From Micromonospora inaquosa (lineage in GTDB: Bacteria > Actinomycetota > Actinomycetes > Mycobacteriales > Micromonosporaceae): a stretch of DNA of 46,562 nt. Shown piece after piece: positions 15,251-23,904 of this stretch. Below the pieces are notes generated by a model. It made no database searches, was not told the DNA's origin, and worked only from the letters and a program-made list of their open reading frames with translations. How positions within the stretch are numbered: position 1 is the stretch's first letter; each line of letters begins with the position of its first letter. The stretch is taken from assembly GCF_003857055.1 (NCBI RefSeq), contig NZ_QGSZ01000393.1, positions 1 through 46,562 on the forward strand, read 5' to 3'. A program made the translations under genes and the position numbers.

Positions 15251-16881
15251 CCGCCGCCACCCGACCACCGACCGGCGCCGACGAGGGGCCGACGCCCGCC
15301 TCTGTCCAGGGCCCGGCCACACCGTCGTCCGCCGGTGACGGCGGCTCGGCCGAGACCCGCCGCAGCGCGCGTAGCGGCGTGGCCGGACTGCTGGGCGCGG
15401 CCACCAGCGGGTTGTTCGGGTTCGTGCTGGCCGTCGTGATCACCCGGGGGTACGGCCCGGCCGGCGCGGGTGCGTTCTTCGCTGCGATCGGGGTCGTCAC
15501 CGTGGCCACCGCGATCTGCACGCTCGGCGCGGAGACCGGTCTGATGTGGGCGCTGCCCCGGCGCACCGCCGGCGTGCGCGGTGACGCGGCCCGAATTCTG
15601 CCGGTGGCGCTGATCCCGCCGCTGCTGACCGGGCTCCTGGTGGCCGGCGCGGGGGTGCTGGCCGCCGACGCGCTCGCGCCCCGGGTGCTGGGCGGCTCCG
15701 GTGCGAGCGGCGACGCGCTGCTCACCGTCACGTTCGCCGCGGTGCCGGTGGTGGTCGCGATGACCCTGCTGCTGGCCGCGTTGCGGTGTGTACGGCCCAT
15801 CCGGGCGTACGTCGGGGTGCAGTTCCTGCTGCTGCCGGTCGCCCGCCCGGTGCTGGTCGGCGCGGCCGCGCTGGCGGGTGGTGGTCTGCTCGCCGGCATG
15901 ACCGGCTGGTTGGTGCCGGCGGCGTTGGCGCTGCTGGTCTGCCTCACCCTCGTCGCCGGCCCGCTCGGGCTGGGCCGGGGGGCGACGCTGCGTCCGCGCC
16001 GCGCCGACTGGTCGACGTTCTGGCGCTTCGCGCTGCCCCGGGCCGCCTCGGCGGCCATCGACGCCGGCAGCATGTGGGTGGGAGTGCTGCTCACCTCGGT
16101 GCTGGCCGGGCCGGCGGACGCCGGCGTGTTCGGCGCCGTCGGCCGGTACGTGCTGGCCGGTCAGTTGGCCATGCAGGGGCTGCGGGTGGCGGTGTCACCG
16201 CAGTTGTCCCGACTGCTCGGGCGGGGCGAGCGGGCCGCGGCGGCGGCCGTGCACCGGCAGTTGACCATCTGGGGGCTGGTGCTGTCCTGGCCGGTGTACC
16301 TGCTGCTGGCGGTCTTCGCGCTGGCCTTCCTCCAACTGTTCGGGCCGGAGTTCACCGCCGGTGTGCCGGCGATGACGGTGCTCGCGCTGGCCATGTTGGT
16401 CAACACCGGAGTGGGCAACGTGCAGAGCCTGCTCCTGATGGGCGGGCGCAGCGGCCTGCACCTGGTCGCCGCCGTGGCCGGGTTGACGGTGACCGTCTCG
16501 CTGGGCCTCTGGCTGATCCCCCGCTACGGCGCGACGGGCGCGGCGGTGGCCTGGGCGGCCGGCATCGCCACCGAGAACCTCACCGCCGCCGGGTTCGCCC
16601 GGTCGGTGGTTCGGGAGCCACTGTTCGACGCCGCGATGGTGCGTGCCGCGGTGGCCACGATCGCCGGTGTGGGCCTGGCCGCCGGCGCCGGCGTGCTGGT
16701 GGGCGGTCGCGGTCTGCCCGGCCTCGCGGTGGCGCTGGCGGTGCTGCTGACCGGCTGCGTCGGCATGTTGACGTTGCCCCGGGTACGCGCCGGTATCCGG
16801 GGGACCATGAGGCAGATCCGTGGAGGGAATGACGCGGCCGCGGCCGCCGAACCCACCCCGGCATCGACGAGAGGCAGGTGA
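15247..16881 (+). CDS. Wzx/MurJ-type polysaccharide flippase (MOP superfamily)
   Basis: 544 residues with about fourteen hydrophobic segments after a charged 40-residue leader. The first helix starts SGVAGLLGAATSGLFGFVLA, followed by ITRGYGPAGAGAFFAAIGV, the usual start of MOP lipid-oligosaccharide flippases. LIPRYGATGAAVAWAAGIA in the second half is also family-typical. It would move lipid-linked repeat units across the membrane for the neighbouring polymerase. ATG 15247 overlaps the polymerase stop (ATGA) and its own stop overlaps the sulfotransferase start (GTGA). Confidence 0.85.
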   Translation: MTAATRPPTGADEGPTPASVQGPATPSSAGDGGSAETRRSARSGVAGLLGAATSGLFGFVLAVVITRGYGPAGAGAFFAAIGVVTVATAICTLGAETGLMWALPRRTAGVRGDAARILPVALIPPLLTGLLVAGAGVLAADALAPRVLGGSGASGDALLTVTFAAVPVVVAMTLLLAALRCVRPIRAYVGVQFLLLPVARPVLVGAAALAGGGLLAGMTGWLVPAALALLVCLTLVAGPLGLGRGATLRPRRADWSTFWRFALPRAASAAIDAGSMWVGVLLTSVLAGPADAGVFGAVGRYVLAGQLAMQGLRVAVSPQLSRLLGRGERAAAAAVHRQLTIWGLVLSWPVYLLLAVFALAFLQLFGPEFTAGVPAMTVLALAMLVNTGVGNVQSLLLMGGRSGLHLVAAVAGLTVTVSLGLWLIPRYGATGAAVAWAAGIATENLTAAGFARSVVREPLFDAAMVRAAVATIAGVGLAAGAGVLVGGRGLPGLAVALAVLLTGCVGMLTLPRVRAGIRGTMRQIRGGNDAAAAAEPTPASTRGR

Positions 16882-17792
16882 GGTCCGTCGTGGTGTCCAT
16901 CCGTGACCGGGTCAAGCAGTTGGTTCCGACCCAGGTGACCACCCGGGTGAAGGAGTCGCTGGTCGATTACGGCGTTCGCACCAGCGATCGCCGACCGCTG
17001 CCGGACTTCCTGATCATCGGGACCAAACGGGGTGGCACCACGTCCCTGTGGAACTACCTCATCCAGCACCCGTTGGTGCCCCGGCTCTTTCCCGCGTGGA
17101 ACACCAAGTCGGCGCACTACTTCGAGGAGCACTGGGGGCGCGGCGAATCCTGGTACCGCTCGCACTTCCCGACCGAACGGCAACGCGAGGCCCTGGCCAA
17201 GCGGCACGGCGGGCCGGTCCGGGTCGGTGAGGCCGCCCCGCTCTACATGTTCCATCCGCTCGCCGCGCAGCGGGTCGCCGGGCTGATGCCGACGGTGAAG
17301 CTCATCGTGCTGCTGCGGGATCCGGTTGAGCGGGCGTACTCGCACTGGAAGGAACGCCGGACCCACGGCATCGAACCATTGGATTTCGCCGCGGCGCTGG
17401 CGGCCGAGCCGGAGCGCACGGCGGGGGAGCGGGAGCGGTTGATCGCCGAACCGGAGGCGTTCAGCGAGCCGTACGACTGGTACACGTACCGGGCCCGGGG
17501 GCGTTATCTGGAGCACCTGGAGCCGTGGCTGGAGCGCTTCGACCGGGAGCAGATCCTCTTCCTGCCCAGCGAGGAGTTGTACCGCGACTCTCGCGCGACC
17601 TACCGGCGCACCCTGGACTTCCTCGGTCTGCCGGCGTACGACCTGCCCAACTTCAAGGTCTACAACGATCGGCGCTCGGCACCGCTGGAGCCGGCGGTGC
17701 GCGCTGAGCTGACCGACTACTACCGGCCGTACAACGACGCGTTGCGCCAGCGGCTCGGGCTGGACCTCGACTGGGCGGACCGGGCGGCGTGA
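16878..17792 (+). CDS. PAPS-dependent sulfotransferase
   Basis: 304 residues. The 5'-phosphosulfate loop is FLIIGTKRGGTTSLWNYL with Lys50 and Thr54-Thr55. The 3'-phosphate motif is LIVLLRDPVERAYSHW near 140-156. EAAPLYMFHP and KVYNDRR also fit the heparan/NodH-like carbohydrate sulfotransferase type. It would add sulfate from PAPS to a sugar. GTGA overlaps on both sides lock it into the polysaccharide operon, so a sulfated repeat unit or terminal group is predicted. In-frame GTG codons slightly downstream (16890, 16893) are alternative starts. Confidence 0.88.
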   Translation: MRSVVVSIRDRVKQLVPTQVTTRVKESLVDYGVRTSDRRPLPDFLIIGTKRGGTTSLWNYLIQHPLVPRLFPAWNTKSAHYFEEHWGRGESWYRSHFPTERQREALAKRHGGPVRVGEAAPLYMFHPLAAQRVAGLMPTVKLIVLLRDPVERAYSHWKERRTHGIEPLDFAAALAAEPERTAGERERLIAEPEAFSEPYDWYTYRARGRYLEHLEPWLERFDREQILFLPSEELYRDSRATYRRTLDFLGLPAYDLPNFKVYNDRRSAPLEPAVRAELTDYYRPYNDALRQRLGLDLDWADRAA

Positions 17793-19051
17793 CGACCCGG
17801 GTGGGCCCGGCCACCGACCCGCGGTCGCGTGCGGACGGCCTGGGTTGGGTGAGCCGCGCGGTCTTCCCGGACAAGCGGGTCGGCCTGACCGTGGCGGGTG
17901 CCCCGCCGGCCGGTCACCAGGCGGTGGCCCGGTACGCGGTGGTGCCGTCGGTCGCCCGAGCCCGGTTCCTGGTGCCGTTGGGCGCGCCCCGGGCCGGTGC
18001 GGCGTCCCTGTTGGCGTACAACGCCCTGCGGCCACCGAAGGTGCGTGCGCTGCGGGCGGTGCTCGGCGGGCTGGCCCGGTTCGGTCGGGTGGGGCTCGCA
18101 CCCTTCCCGACGTTGACCGTCTCGGTGCCGGCCGGGGTGCCGGCCGCGGAGCTGTTGCTGAGCGAGCGGCTCTCCGCTGACCTGGGTGACACGCCACTGC
18201 TGGCCGCGTTCGGGGTCCGCCCACCCGACCCGAACGGCAAGCCCACCCTGCAACTGTTCAGCGCCGACGGGCGTCCGCGCGGCTACGCGAAGATCGGCTG
18301 GAATGGCGCGACCCGCGCGTTGGTCAGCGCGGAGGCAGCGGCGCTGCGGGCGTTGCGGACGGTGGTCGGCGTCGCCGACCACCCGACGCCGCCGAGGCTG
18401 CTCACCGAGGTGTCGTGGGCGGGCCAGGTGGTCGCGGTGATCGAGCCGTTACCTCCGGCGGTACGCGGTGTGCCGGTGGACGACCCACCACGGATCGCCG
18501 CGCTGCTCGCGGTCGCCCGGCGTGGTGGCTCGGCGGGGACACCTCGTCCGCTGCTCGACTCGGCCTTCCTGCAACGGCTGGTCGATCAGGCTGGCCGGGC
18601 CGCCGCTACCGAGCCGGCCGGCGCACGGGCGGTCGCCGCGGTCTGTGCGCTGGTCCGCCGGCATGGCAACACCAGCGTCGAGTTTGGTCACTGGCACGGC
18701 GACTGGGTGCCGTGGAATCTGGGCTGGCACGCCGGCCGGTTGGTCGCCTGGGACTGGGAGCACAGCGGGTCGGACGTGCCGGTCGGCTTCGACCTGGCGC
18801 ACGACGCGTTCCAGCGGGCACTCGTGCTGCGGCGGGAGCCGGCGGCGGTCGCCGCGTCGGCCGTCGACGGGTATCTGAGCAAGCACGGTGAGCGGCTCGG
18901 CCTCGACGCGGCGCAGCGCCGGCTCGTCGCCGACGCGTACCTGGTGGAGATGTGGTTGCGGACCTGGCGGCTGGCCGACGCGGGCGCGGGCTGGAACGCC
19001 GCGCTGCATCCCGCACTCTTGGACGTCATCGAGAAAAGACATAGCGGCTGA
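17789..19051 (+). CDS. aminoglycoside-phosphotransferase-fold kinase of unknown substrate
   Basis: 420 residues. The C-terminal half carries the APH-type catalytic loop GHWHGDWVPWNLGW (His-Gly-Asp, then Asn) and the metal-binding AWDWEHSG. The N-lobe strand has a candidate ATP lysine in PRGYAKIGWNG. About 130 residues precede the kinase and are not recognised. A resistance role is unlikely, because it is coupled to the sulfotransferase by a GTGA overlap inside a polysaccharide operon; phosphorylation of a sugar or lipid carrier is inferred. Last gene of this transcript; 203 non-coding bases follow. Confidence 0.75.
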   Translation: MTTRVGPATDPRSRADGLGWVSRAVFPDKRVGLTVAGAPPAGHQAVARYAVVPSVARARFLVPLGAPRAGAASLLAYNALRPPKVRALRAVLGGLARFGRVGLAPFPTLTVSVPAGVPAAELLLSERLSADLGDTPLLAAFGVRPPDPNGKPTLQLFSADGRPRGYAKIGWNGATRALVSAEAAALRALRTVVGVADHPTPPRLLTEVSWAGQVVAVIEPLPPAVRGVPVDDPPRIAALLAVARRGGSAGTPRPLLDSAFLQRLVDQAGRAAATEPAGARAVAAVCALVRRHGNTSVEFGHWHGDWVPWNLGWHAGRLVAWDWEHSGSDVPVGFDLAHDAFQRALVLRREPAAVAASAVDGYLSKHGERLGLDAAQRRLVADAYLVEMWLRTWRLADAGAGWNAALHPALLDVIEKRHSG

Positions 19052-19188
19052 TCGGGAGGAATCGCGGCGGCGGAGGCACGTCGCAGAGTGACGACAAAAT
19101 CGCAGGTGGTGATGACGATCGATGGACCTCGGACGTTCGGTGCGCCGGCACCGCCTGCTACGGAGATCGCCATCTCGGCCGGTCGCTC

Positions 19189-19194
19189 TATACA
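19189..19194 (+). promoter_or_regulatory. probable -10 element TATACA upstream of pssD-like operon
   Basis: TATACA is the most AT-rich hexamer in the 203-bp gap (19052-19254) and would start transcription near 19201, about 65 bases before the GTG at 19267. No good -35 is seen. The gap is otherwise empty. Confidence 0.45.
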
Positions 19195-19266
19195 ACGACC
19201 GGGAATCGTGTGATCTGCTTCTGCCTGGCGTGAACTGAAATTCCAAGCGAACTTGTGGGGAGTCGC

Positions 19267-19746
19267 GTGGACACGAACAACGACGACAGTGGGGCGCCGG
19301 TGCTGCTGCTGGTCGGCTCCAGCGGCGGGCATCTGGCCCAACTACTGGCCTTGCGGCCCTGGTACGAACAGTGGCGGCGCTGCTGGGTCACCTTCGACAC
19401 CCCGGAGGCGGTGTCGCTGCTGGCCGGCGAGGACCTGGTGCCAGCGCACCACCCGACCACCCGCAACGTGCCGAACCTGCTGCGCAACGCGCTGCTGGCC
19501 TGGCGGGTGCTGCGGGCGCGGCGGGTCGCCGCCGTGGTCACCACCGGCGCGGGGGTGGCGGTGCCGTTCGTGGTGCTGGCCCGGATGCGGCGCATCCCGA
19601 CCGTCTACATCGAGGTGTACGACCGGATCGACACCGCGACGCTGACCGCTCGGCTGTGCCGGCCGTTTCTGTCCGCGATGCTCGTGCAGTGGGACGAGCA
19701 GCGCCGGCAGTACCCCGAGGCGACAGTCGTCGGGACGCTGCTGTGA
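19267..19746 (+). CDS. Alg14/PssD-like glycosyltransferase membrane subunit
   Basis: 159 residues. The N-terminal GSSGGHLAQLLAL and later TTGAGVAVPFVVLARMRRIPTVYIE match Alg14/PssD, the acceptor-binding, membrane-associated half of a two-part GT28 enzyme. GTG 19267 has GGGGAG six bases upstream, better than the GTG at 19255. Its stop overlaps the next gene (GTGA), as expected for partners in one complex at the inner membrane face. The sugar donor is unknown: UDP-GlcNAc for eukaryotic Alg13/14 and UDP-glucuronate for rhizobial PssDE are precedents. Confidence 0.83.
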   Translation: MDTNNDDSGAPVLLLVGSSGGHLAQLLALRPWYEQWRRCWVTFDTPEAVSLLAGEDLVPAHHPTTRNVPNLLRNALLAWRVLRARRVAAVVTTGAGVAVPFVVLARMRRIPTVYIEVYDRIDTATLTARLCRPFLSAMLVQWDEQRRQYPEATVVGTLL

Positions 19747-20417
19747 CGGGGGAGACGGGCACCGCCCGGCGTCCGCAACCCCGGCCGAGCACCGAGGCGG
19801 CCCGTCTGCCGCGCCAGCGTGACAGCTCGGCGGTCGCCCAGCTCCGACTGCTGGTCGCGGTGGGCACCGACAAGCACCCCTTCGACCGACTCGTCGACTG
19901 GTTGGCGCAGTGGCACGCGCAGGCCGCCGGCCCGATCGGGCTGACCGTGCAGCACGGGCACACGCGCGCGCCCCAACTGCCTGGCGCGGTGCCGTTCCTC
20001 GGCCACGACGCGTTGCAACAGGCGATGATCGATGCGGACCTGGTGGTCTGCCACGGTGGTCCGGCGACCATCCTGGAGGCCCGCCGGCACGGCCACCTGC
20101 CCATCGTGGTGCCCCGCGATCCGGCTCGCGGTGAGCATGTCGACAACCACCAGCTTCTCTTCGCCCGCCGGCTCGGCGCCGCCGGGCTGGTGGCGCTCTG
20201 CGAGACCCGGGAGGCGCTACACGACGCGTTGGCCGCGGGGGCGGCCGACCCGTCCCGGTACGCGGTGGCCGCCGACCCGGCGGCACACGAGGCACAACGG
20301 GCGGCGGTGGCCCGGGTCGGGCAGATCATCGACGAGCTGGTGGCCCGTTCGACCCCGCGCCCACCCCGGTGGCGGGTCTGGTCCCGGCAGCGCCCGGGTA
20401 CGGAGGAGATTCGATGA
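19743..20417 (+). CDS. Alg13/PssE-like glycosyltransferase catalytic subunit
   Basis: 224 residues. A disordered N-terminal stretch of about 30 residues precedes LRLLVAVGTDKHPFDRLVDW. The GT28 donor site is DLVVCHGGPATILEARRHG followed by LPIVVPRDPARGEHVDNHQ. This is the catalytic half that pairs with the Alg14-like product encoded just upstream. The GTG start overlaps the upstream stop and the stop overlaps the downstream GT2 start, so all three are coupled. It likely adds an early sugar to a lipid-linked intermediate. Confidence 0.83.
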   Translation: MTGETGTARRPQPRPSTEAARLPRQRDSSAVAQLRLLVAVGTDKHPFDRLVDWLAQWHAQAAGPIGLTVQHGHTRAPQLPGAVPFLGHDALQQAMIDADLVVCHGGPATILEARRHGHLPIVVPRDPARGEHVDNHQLLFARRLGAAGLVALCETREALHDALAAGAADPSRYAVAADPAAHEAQRAAVARVGQIIDELVARSTPRPPRWRVWSRQRPGTEEIR

Positions 20418-21337
20418 CCCAGCAGCCGACCGTCAGCGTCGTGGTGCCCACCCGGGACCGCCCCGAGCTGCTGCGGGCCGCGGTGCGCGCGATCCTGGCA
20501 CAGGACCACCCGGGCCCGATCGAGGTCGTGGTGGTGTTCGACCAGTCCGCGCCGGACGAGTCGCTGACCGAGCTGGGGAGCGACCCGGCCCGCGCGGTAC
20601 GGGTGATTCGCAACGCCCGTACCCCCGGGTTGGCAGGGGCGCGCAACAGCGGCACCCTCGCGGCCGAGGGTGAGCTGGTCGCGTTCTGCGACGACGACGA
20701 CGAGTGGCTGCCCGGCAAGCTGGCCGCCCAGGTCGACGCGTTGGCCGGTGATCCGACGGCCGAGTTCGTCTGCTGCGGCATCCGGGTCAACTACGACGGG
20801 CACACCGTCGACCGGGTGCTCGACAAGGACCGGATCACCCTGGACGACCTGCTACGCGACCGGATGACGGAGCTGCACCCGTCGACGTTCCTGATCCGCG
20901 CCAGCGCGCTGCGCGACGGGTTCGGGCTGGTCGACGAGGAGATCCCGGGCAGCTACGCGGAGGATTACGAGTTCCTGCTCCGGGCCGCGCGCAGCGCGCC
21001 GCTGATCAACCTGCGGACGCCGTCGGTGCTGGTCCGCTGGCACAAGCGTTCGTACTTCGCGCAGCGCTGGGACACCATCTCCGAGGCGTTGCAGTGGTTG
21101 CTGCGCCGCTATCCGGAGTTCGCCACTCAACCGGCCGGCGAAGCCCGGGTGGCCGGGCAGATCGCGTTCGCCCAGGCCGCTTCCGGTGACCGTCGGGGCG
21201 CGCTGCGGTGGGCCCGGCGCACCCTGCGGAGCAACCCCCGTGAGCCGCGCGCCTACCTGGCCCTCGCCGTCGCCGGTCGGGTGGTCCGGGCCGACGCGGT
21301 GCTGCGCACCCTGCACAAGCGCGGTCGAGGGATCTGA
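20414..21337 (+). CDS. GT2-family glycosyltransferase
   Basis: 307 residues. The donor-binding strand is VSVVVPTRDRPELLRAAV, RNARTPGLAGARNSG follows, and the DXD region is FCDDDDEWLPGKL near 91-103. SYAEDYEFLLRAARSAP gives the ED base motif. The C-terminal 70 residues are helical with a TPR-like look (GDRRGALRWARRTLRSNP). ATG 20414 has GGAGGAG upstream and overlaps the Alg13-like stop. It is the last gene of the glycan locus, directly followed by a GC hairpin. Confidence 0.88.
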   Translation: MTQQPTVSVVVPTRDRPELLRAAVRAILAQDHPGPIEVVVVFDQSAPDESLTELGSDPARAVRVIRNARTPGLAGARNSGTLAAEGELVAFCDDDDEWLPGKLAAQVDALAGDPTAEFVCCGIRVNYDGHTVDRVLDKDRITLDDLLRDRMTELHPSTFLIRASALRDGFGLVDEEIPGSYAEDYEFLLRAARSAPLINLRTPSVLVRWHKRSYFAQRWDTISEALQWLLRRYPEFATQPAGEARVAGQIAFAQAASGDRRGALRWARRTLRSNPREPRAYLALAVAGRVVRADAVLRTLHKRGRGI

Positions 21338-21365
21338 GCCGCCGCCCGCGCGAGCGGGCGGCGGC
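21338..21365 (+). terminator. GC-rich hairpin after the glycan operon
   Basis: Perfect 12-bp stem GCCGCCGCCCGC / GCGGGCGGCGGC with loop GCGA, starting at the base after the GT2 stop codon. No U-tract follows, which is common for high-GC actinomycete terminators. Confidence 0.7.
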
Positions 21366-21431
21366 GTCCGCTGGGCGGGACGGCCTGGGGAGCGCGCCGC
21401 GCCGGTGGCCCGCCGTGACAGACTGACCGCT

Positions 21432-22610
21432 GTGTTGCGCTGGCTGACTGCAGGTGAATCGCATGGTCCCGCCCTCGTCGCGATGTTGGAGGGGGTGCCG
21501 GCCGGCATCGAGGTGACCACCACCGAGATCGCCGACGAACTGGCCCGCCGCCGGCTGGGCTACGGCCGGGGTGCCCGGATGTCGTTCGAGCGGGACGAGG
21601 TCGAGCTGCTCGGCGGCCTGCGGCACGGTGTCACCCTGGGCAGCCCGGTGGCGATCCGGGTCGGCAACTCCGAGTGGCCGAAGTGGCAGACCGTGATGGC
21701 CGCCGACCCGGTCGACCCCGACGAGCTGGCCCGGCAGGCCCGCAACGCCCCGCTGACCCGCCCCCGACCGGGCCACGCTGACCTGGCCGGCATGCAGAAG
21801 TACGGCCACACCGACGCCCGGCCGATCCTGGAGCGCGCCAGCGCCCGGGAGACGGCTGCCCGGGTCGCGGTCGGCACTGTCGCCAAGGCGCTGATCCGGC
21901 AGGCGCTCGGGATCGAGATCGTCTCGCACGTCGTCGAGCTGGGCCCGGTGGCCGCGAAGCCCGGCCTGCGCCCCACGCCGTCCGACACCGCCCGGATCGA
22001 CGCCGACCCGCTGCGCTGCCTGGACCCGGAGGCCAGCGCCCTGATGGTCGCCGAGGTCGACGCCGCGAAGAAGGCCGCCGACACCCTCGGCGGCGTGGTC
22101 GAGGTGCTGGCGTACGGGGTGCCACCGGGGCTGGGCAGCCACGTGCAGTGGGACCGCAAGCTCGACGCCCGGCTGGCCACCGCGCTGATGTCCATTCAGG
22201 CGATCAAGGGCGTGGAGATCGGCGACGGCTGGCAGCAGGCCCGATCCCGCGGCTCCGAGGCGCACGACGAGATCATTCCGTCGGCGACCGGCGTCCGCCG
22301 GGTCACCGACCGGGCCGGCGGGCTGGAGGGTGGCATCACCACCGGTGAGCCGTTGCGGGTCCGCGCCGCGATGAAGCCGATCTCCTCGCTGAACCGGGCG
22401 CTGGCCACGGTGGACGTCGCCACCGGCGAGCCGGCCACCGCGATCAACCAGCGCTCCGACGTGTGCGCGGTGCCCGCCGCGGCGGTGGTCGCCGAGGCGA
22501 TGGTGGCGTTGGTGCTCGCCGAGGCGGCCACCGAGAAGTTCGGCGGAGACTCGGTCACCGAGATCCGTCGCAACCTGGCCGGCTACCTCGACGCGCTGGT
22601 CATCCGCTGA
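21432..22610 (+). CDS. aroC: chorismate synthase
   Basis: 392 residues, normal length. Converts 5-enolpyruvylshikimate-3-phosphate to chorismate with reduced FMN. Signatures are TAGESHGPALVAMLEG, RPRPGHADLAGMQKYGHTD, ILERASARETAARVA and DVCAVPAAAVVAEAM. GTG 21432 is the best start (an in-frame TTG follows at once). A CAGACT hexamer at 21419-21424 lies seven bases before it, suggesting a leaderless transcript. aroK follows with a TGATG overlap. Confidence 0.97.
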   Translation: MLRWLTAGESHGPALVAMLEGVPAGIEVTTTEIADELARRRLGYGRGARMSFERDEVELLGGLRHGVTLGSPVAIRVGNSEWPKWQTVMAADPVDPDELARQARNAPLTRPRPGHADLAGMQKYGHTDARPILERASARETAARVAVGTVAKALIRQALGIEIVSHVVELGPVAAKPGLRPTPSDTARIDADPLRCLDPEASALMVAEVDAAKKAADTLGGVVEVLAYGVPPGLGSHVQWDRKLDARLATALMSIQAIKGVEIGDGWQQARSRGSEAHDEIIPSATGVRRVTDRAGGLEGGITTGEPLRVRAAMKPISSLNRALATVDVATGEPATAINQRSDVCAVPAAAVVAEAMVALVLAEAATEKFGGDSVTEIRRNLAGYLDALVIR

Positions 22611-23113
22611 TGGCACCGGTGGTCGTGCTGGTCGGCGCGCCTGGTTGCGGCAAGACCACCGTCGGGCGGGCGCTCGCCGTGACGCTCGGCGTGGAGTTCC
22701 GCGACACCGACGCCGACATCGAGCAGATGGCCGGGAAGTCGATCCCGGAGATCTTCATCGACGAGGGTGAGGCGCACTTCCGTACCTTGGAGCGGGCCGC
22801 CGTGGCCGCGGCGCTGGCCGCCGGCTCGGGGGTGCTCGCCCTCGGGGGTGGCGCGGTGCTGGCCGAGGAGACCCGGGCGGCGCTGATCGGGCACCGGGTG
22901 GTGCACCTCTCGGTGGAGCTGCCGGACGCGGTGAAGCGGGTCGGGCTCGGCGCCGGCCGGCCGCTGCTGGCGATCAACCCGCGGGCCACCCTCAAGCACC
23001 TGCTGGACCAGCGCCGGCCGCTCTACGCCGAGGTGGCCACGGAGACGGTGGTCACCGATGGCCGAGCCCCGGCGCAGGTCGTCGCGGAGATCGCCGCCCT
23101 GCTCCCGCGCTGA
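22610..23113 (+). CDS. aroK: shikimate kinase
   Basis: 167 residues. P-loop GAPGCGKTTVGRAL, shikimate-binding DTDADIE (Asp34-type) and FRTLERAAV, GGGAV, and RPLL in the lid region. Phosphorylates shikimate at O3. ATG 22610 overlaps the aroC stop by one base. In related actinomycetes aroB usually follows directly; here a minus-strand hydrolase and a plus-strand WYL regulator intervene. Confidence 0.96.
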   Translation: MAPVVVLVGAPGCGKTTVGRALAVTLGVEFRDTDADIEQMAGKSIPEIFIDEGEAHFRTLERAAVAAALAAGSGVLALGGGAVLAEETRAALIGHRVVHLSVELPDAVKRVGLGAGRPLLAINPRATLKHLLDQRRPLYAEVATETVVTDGRAPAQVVAEIAALLPR

Positions 23114-23140
23114 ACTACGCGGAGATCCGGCGCGCGTCGG

Positions 23141-23869
23141 TCAGCTGCGGGCGATCAGGTCGAGGATGTCGGCGAGAGCCTTCGGCTCGCTGAGCATCGG
23201 CCAGTGCCCGGTGGGCAGCTCGTGCAGCTGACTGTCGGCCAGGCCGGTGAAGAACGGATGCTTCTCCCTGATCATCTGCTGCACCACGCTGAGCGGGAAG
23301 GTGCTGGCGACCAGCGCGCTCGGCGCCGGGCTTTCACCGGCGAGTCGGACCGGGTCGGTGGCGGTCCGCAGCGGCTGCGGGGTGGCCCGGGTGCGCAGCA
23401 GCGCGAGCGTCGGCTCGTCGAGGCCGGCGAGGTTGGTCGGGTCGGCGGCCGGATCCCAGGCGGGCGGCGGCAGCAGGTGCCCGGTGCCGATCGCGTCGCG
23501 TAGCCGCTGTTGCTCCTGCGGCGGCATCGTGTCGAACTGCGCCGTGCCGTCCGGCAACGGCCCACTCTCCACGTAGACGACCCGGGCGATCCGGTCCGGG
23601 ATGCGGTCCGCAGCCTGGGCGGCCGGCATCCCGCCGCCGGAGTGCCCGACCAGCTGTACGTCGCGCAACTCCTCGACCTCGATCAGCCGGACGATGTCGG
23701 TGGTGTGGGTGTCCAGGCTGACCTGCGGCCCGCCGAGGTGGTCTCGCTCGGCCAGCCCGGTCAGCGTCATCGGGTACACCTCGTGCCCCTGTGACCGCAG
23801 CGCGACGGTCACGTCCCGCCACGCCCAGGCACCCAGCCAGAATCCCGGCACCAGCACGAATGTCGCCAT
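23141..23869 (-). CDS. alpha/beta hydrolase
   Basis: 242 residues. It begins MATFVLVPGFWLGAWAW, with the oxyanion HG-like loop at PGFW. The nucleophile elbow is VGHSGGGMPA with Ser near 86, and a late His sits in LPTGHWPMLSEP. This resembles the salicylate-esterase/EstC-like small hydrolase group. The substrate is unknown. ATG 23869 has AGGAG six bases upstream. It diverges from the WYL regulator gene across 79 bases holding a dyad, so it is the probable target of that regulator. Confidence 0.88.
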   Translation of the reverse strand: MATFVLVPGFWLGAWAWRDVTVALRSQGHEVYPMTLTGLAERDHLGGPQVSLDTHTTDIVRLIEVEELRDVQLVGHSGGGMPAAQAADRIPDRIARVVYVESGPLPDGTAQFDTMPPQEQQRLRDAIGTGHLLPPPAWDPAADPTNLAGLDEPTLALLRTRATPQPLRTATDPVRLAGESPAPSALVASTFPLSVVQQMIREKHPFFTGLADSQLHELPTGHWPMLSEPKALADILDLIARS

Positions 23870-23904
23870 CTGTCGCTCCTTCTGTCGGTTACCGCTAGAC
23901 CGTA

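Noticed and set aside
17789..19051. Antibiotic-resistance phosphotransferase
   Set aside because: The fold matches, but overlap with the sulfotransferase gene and lack of resistance context make a glycan-related role more likely.
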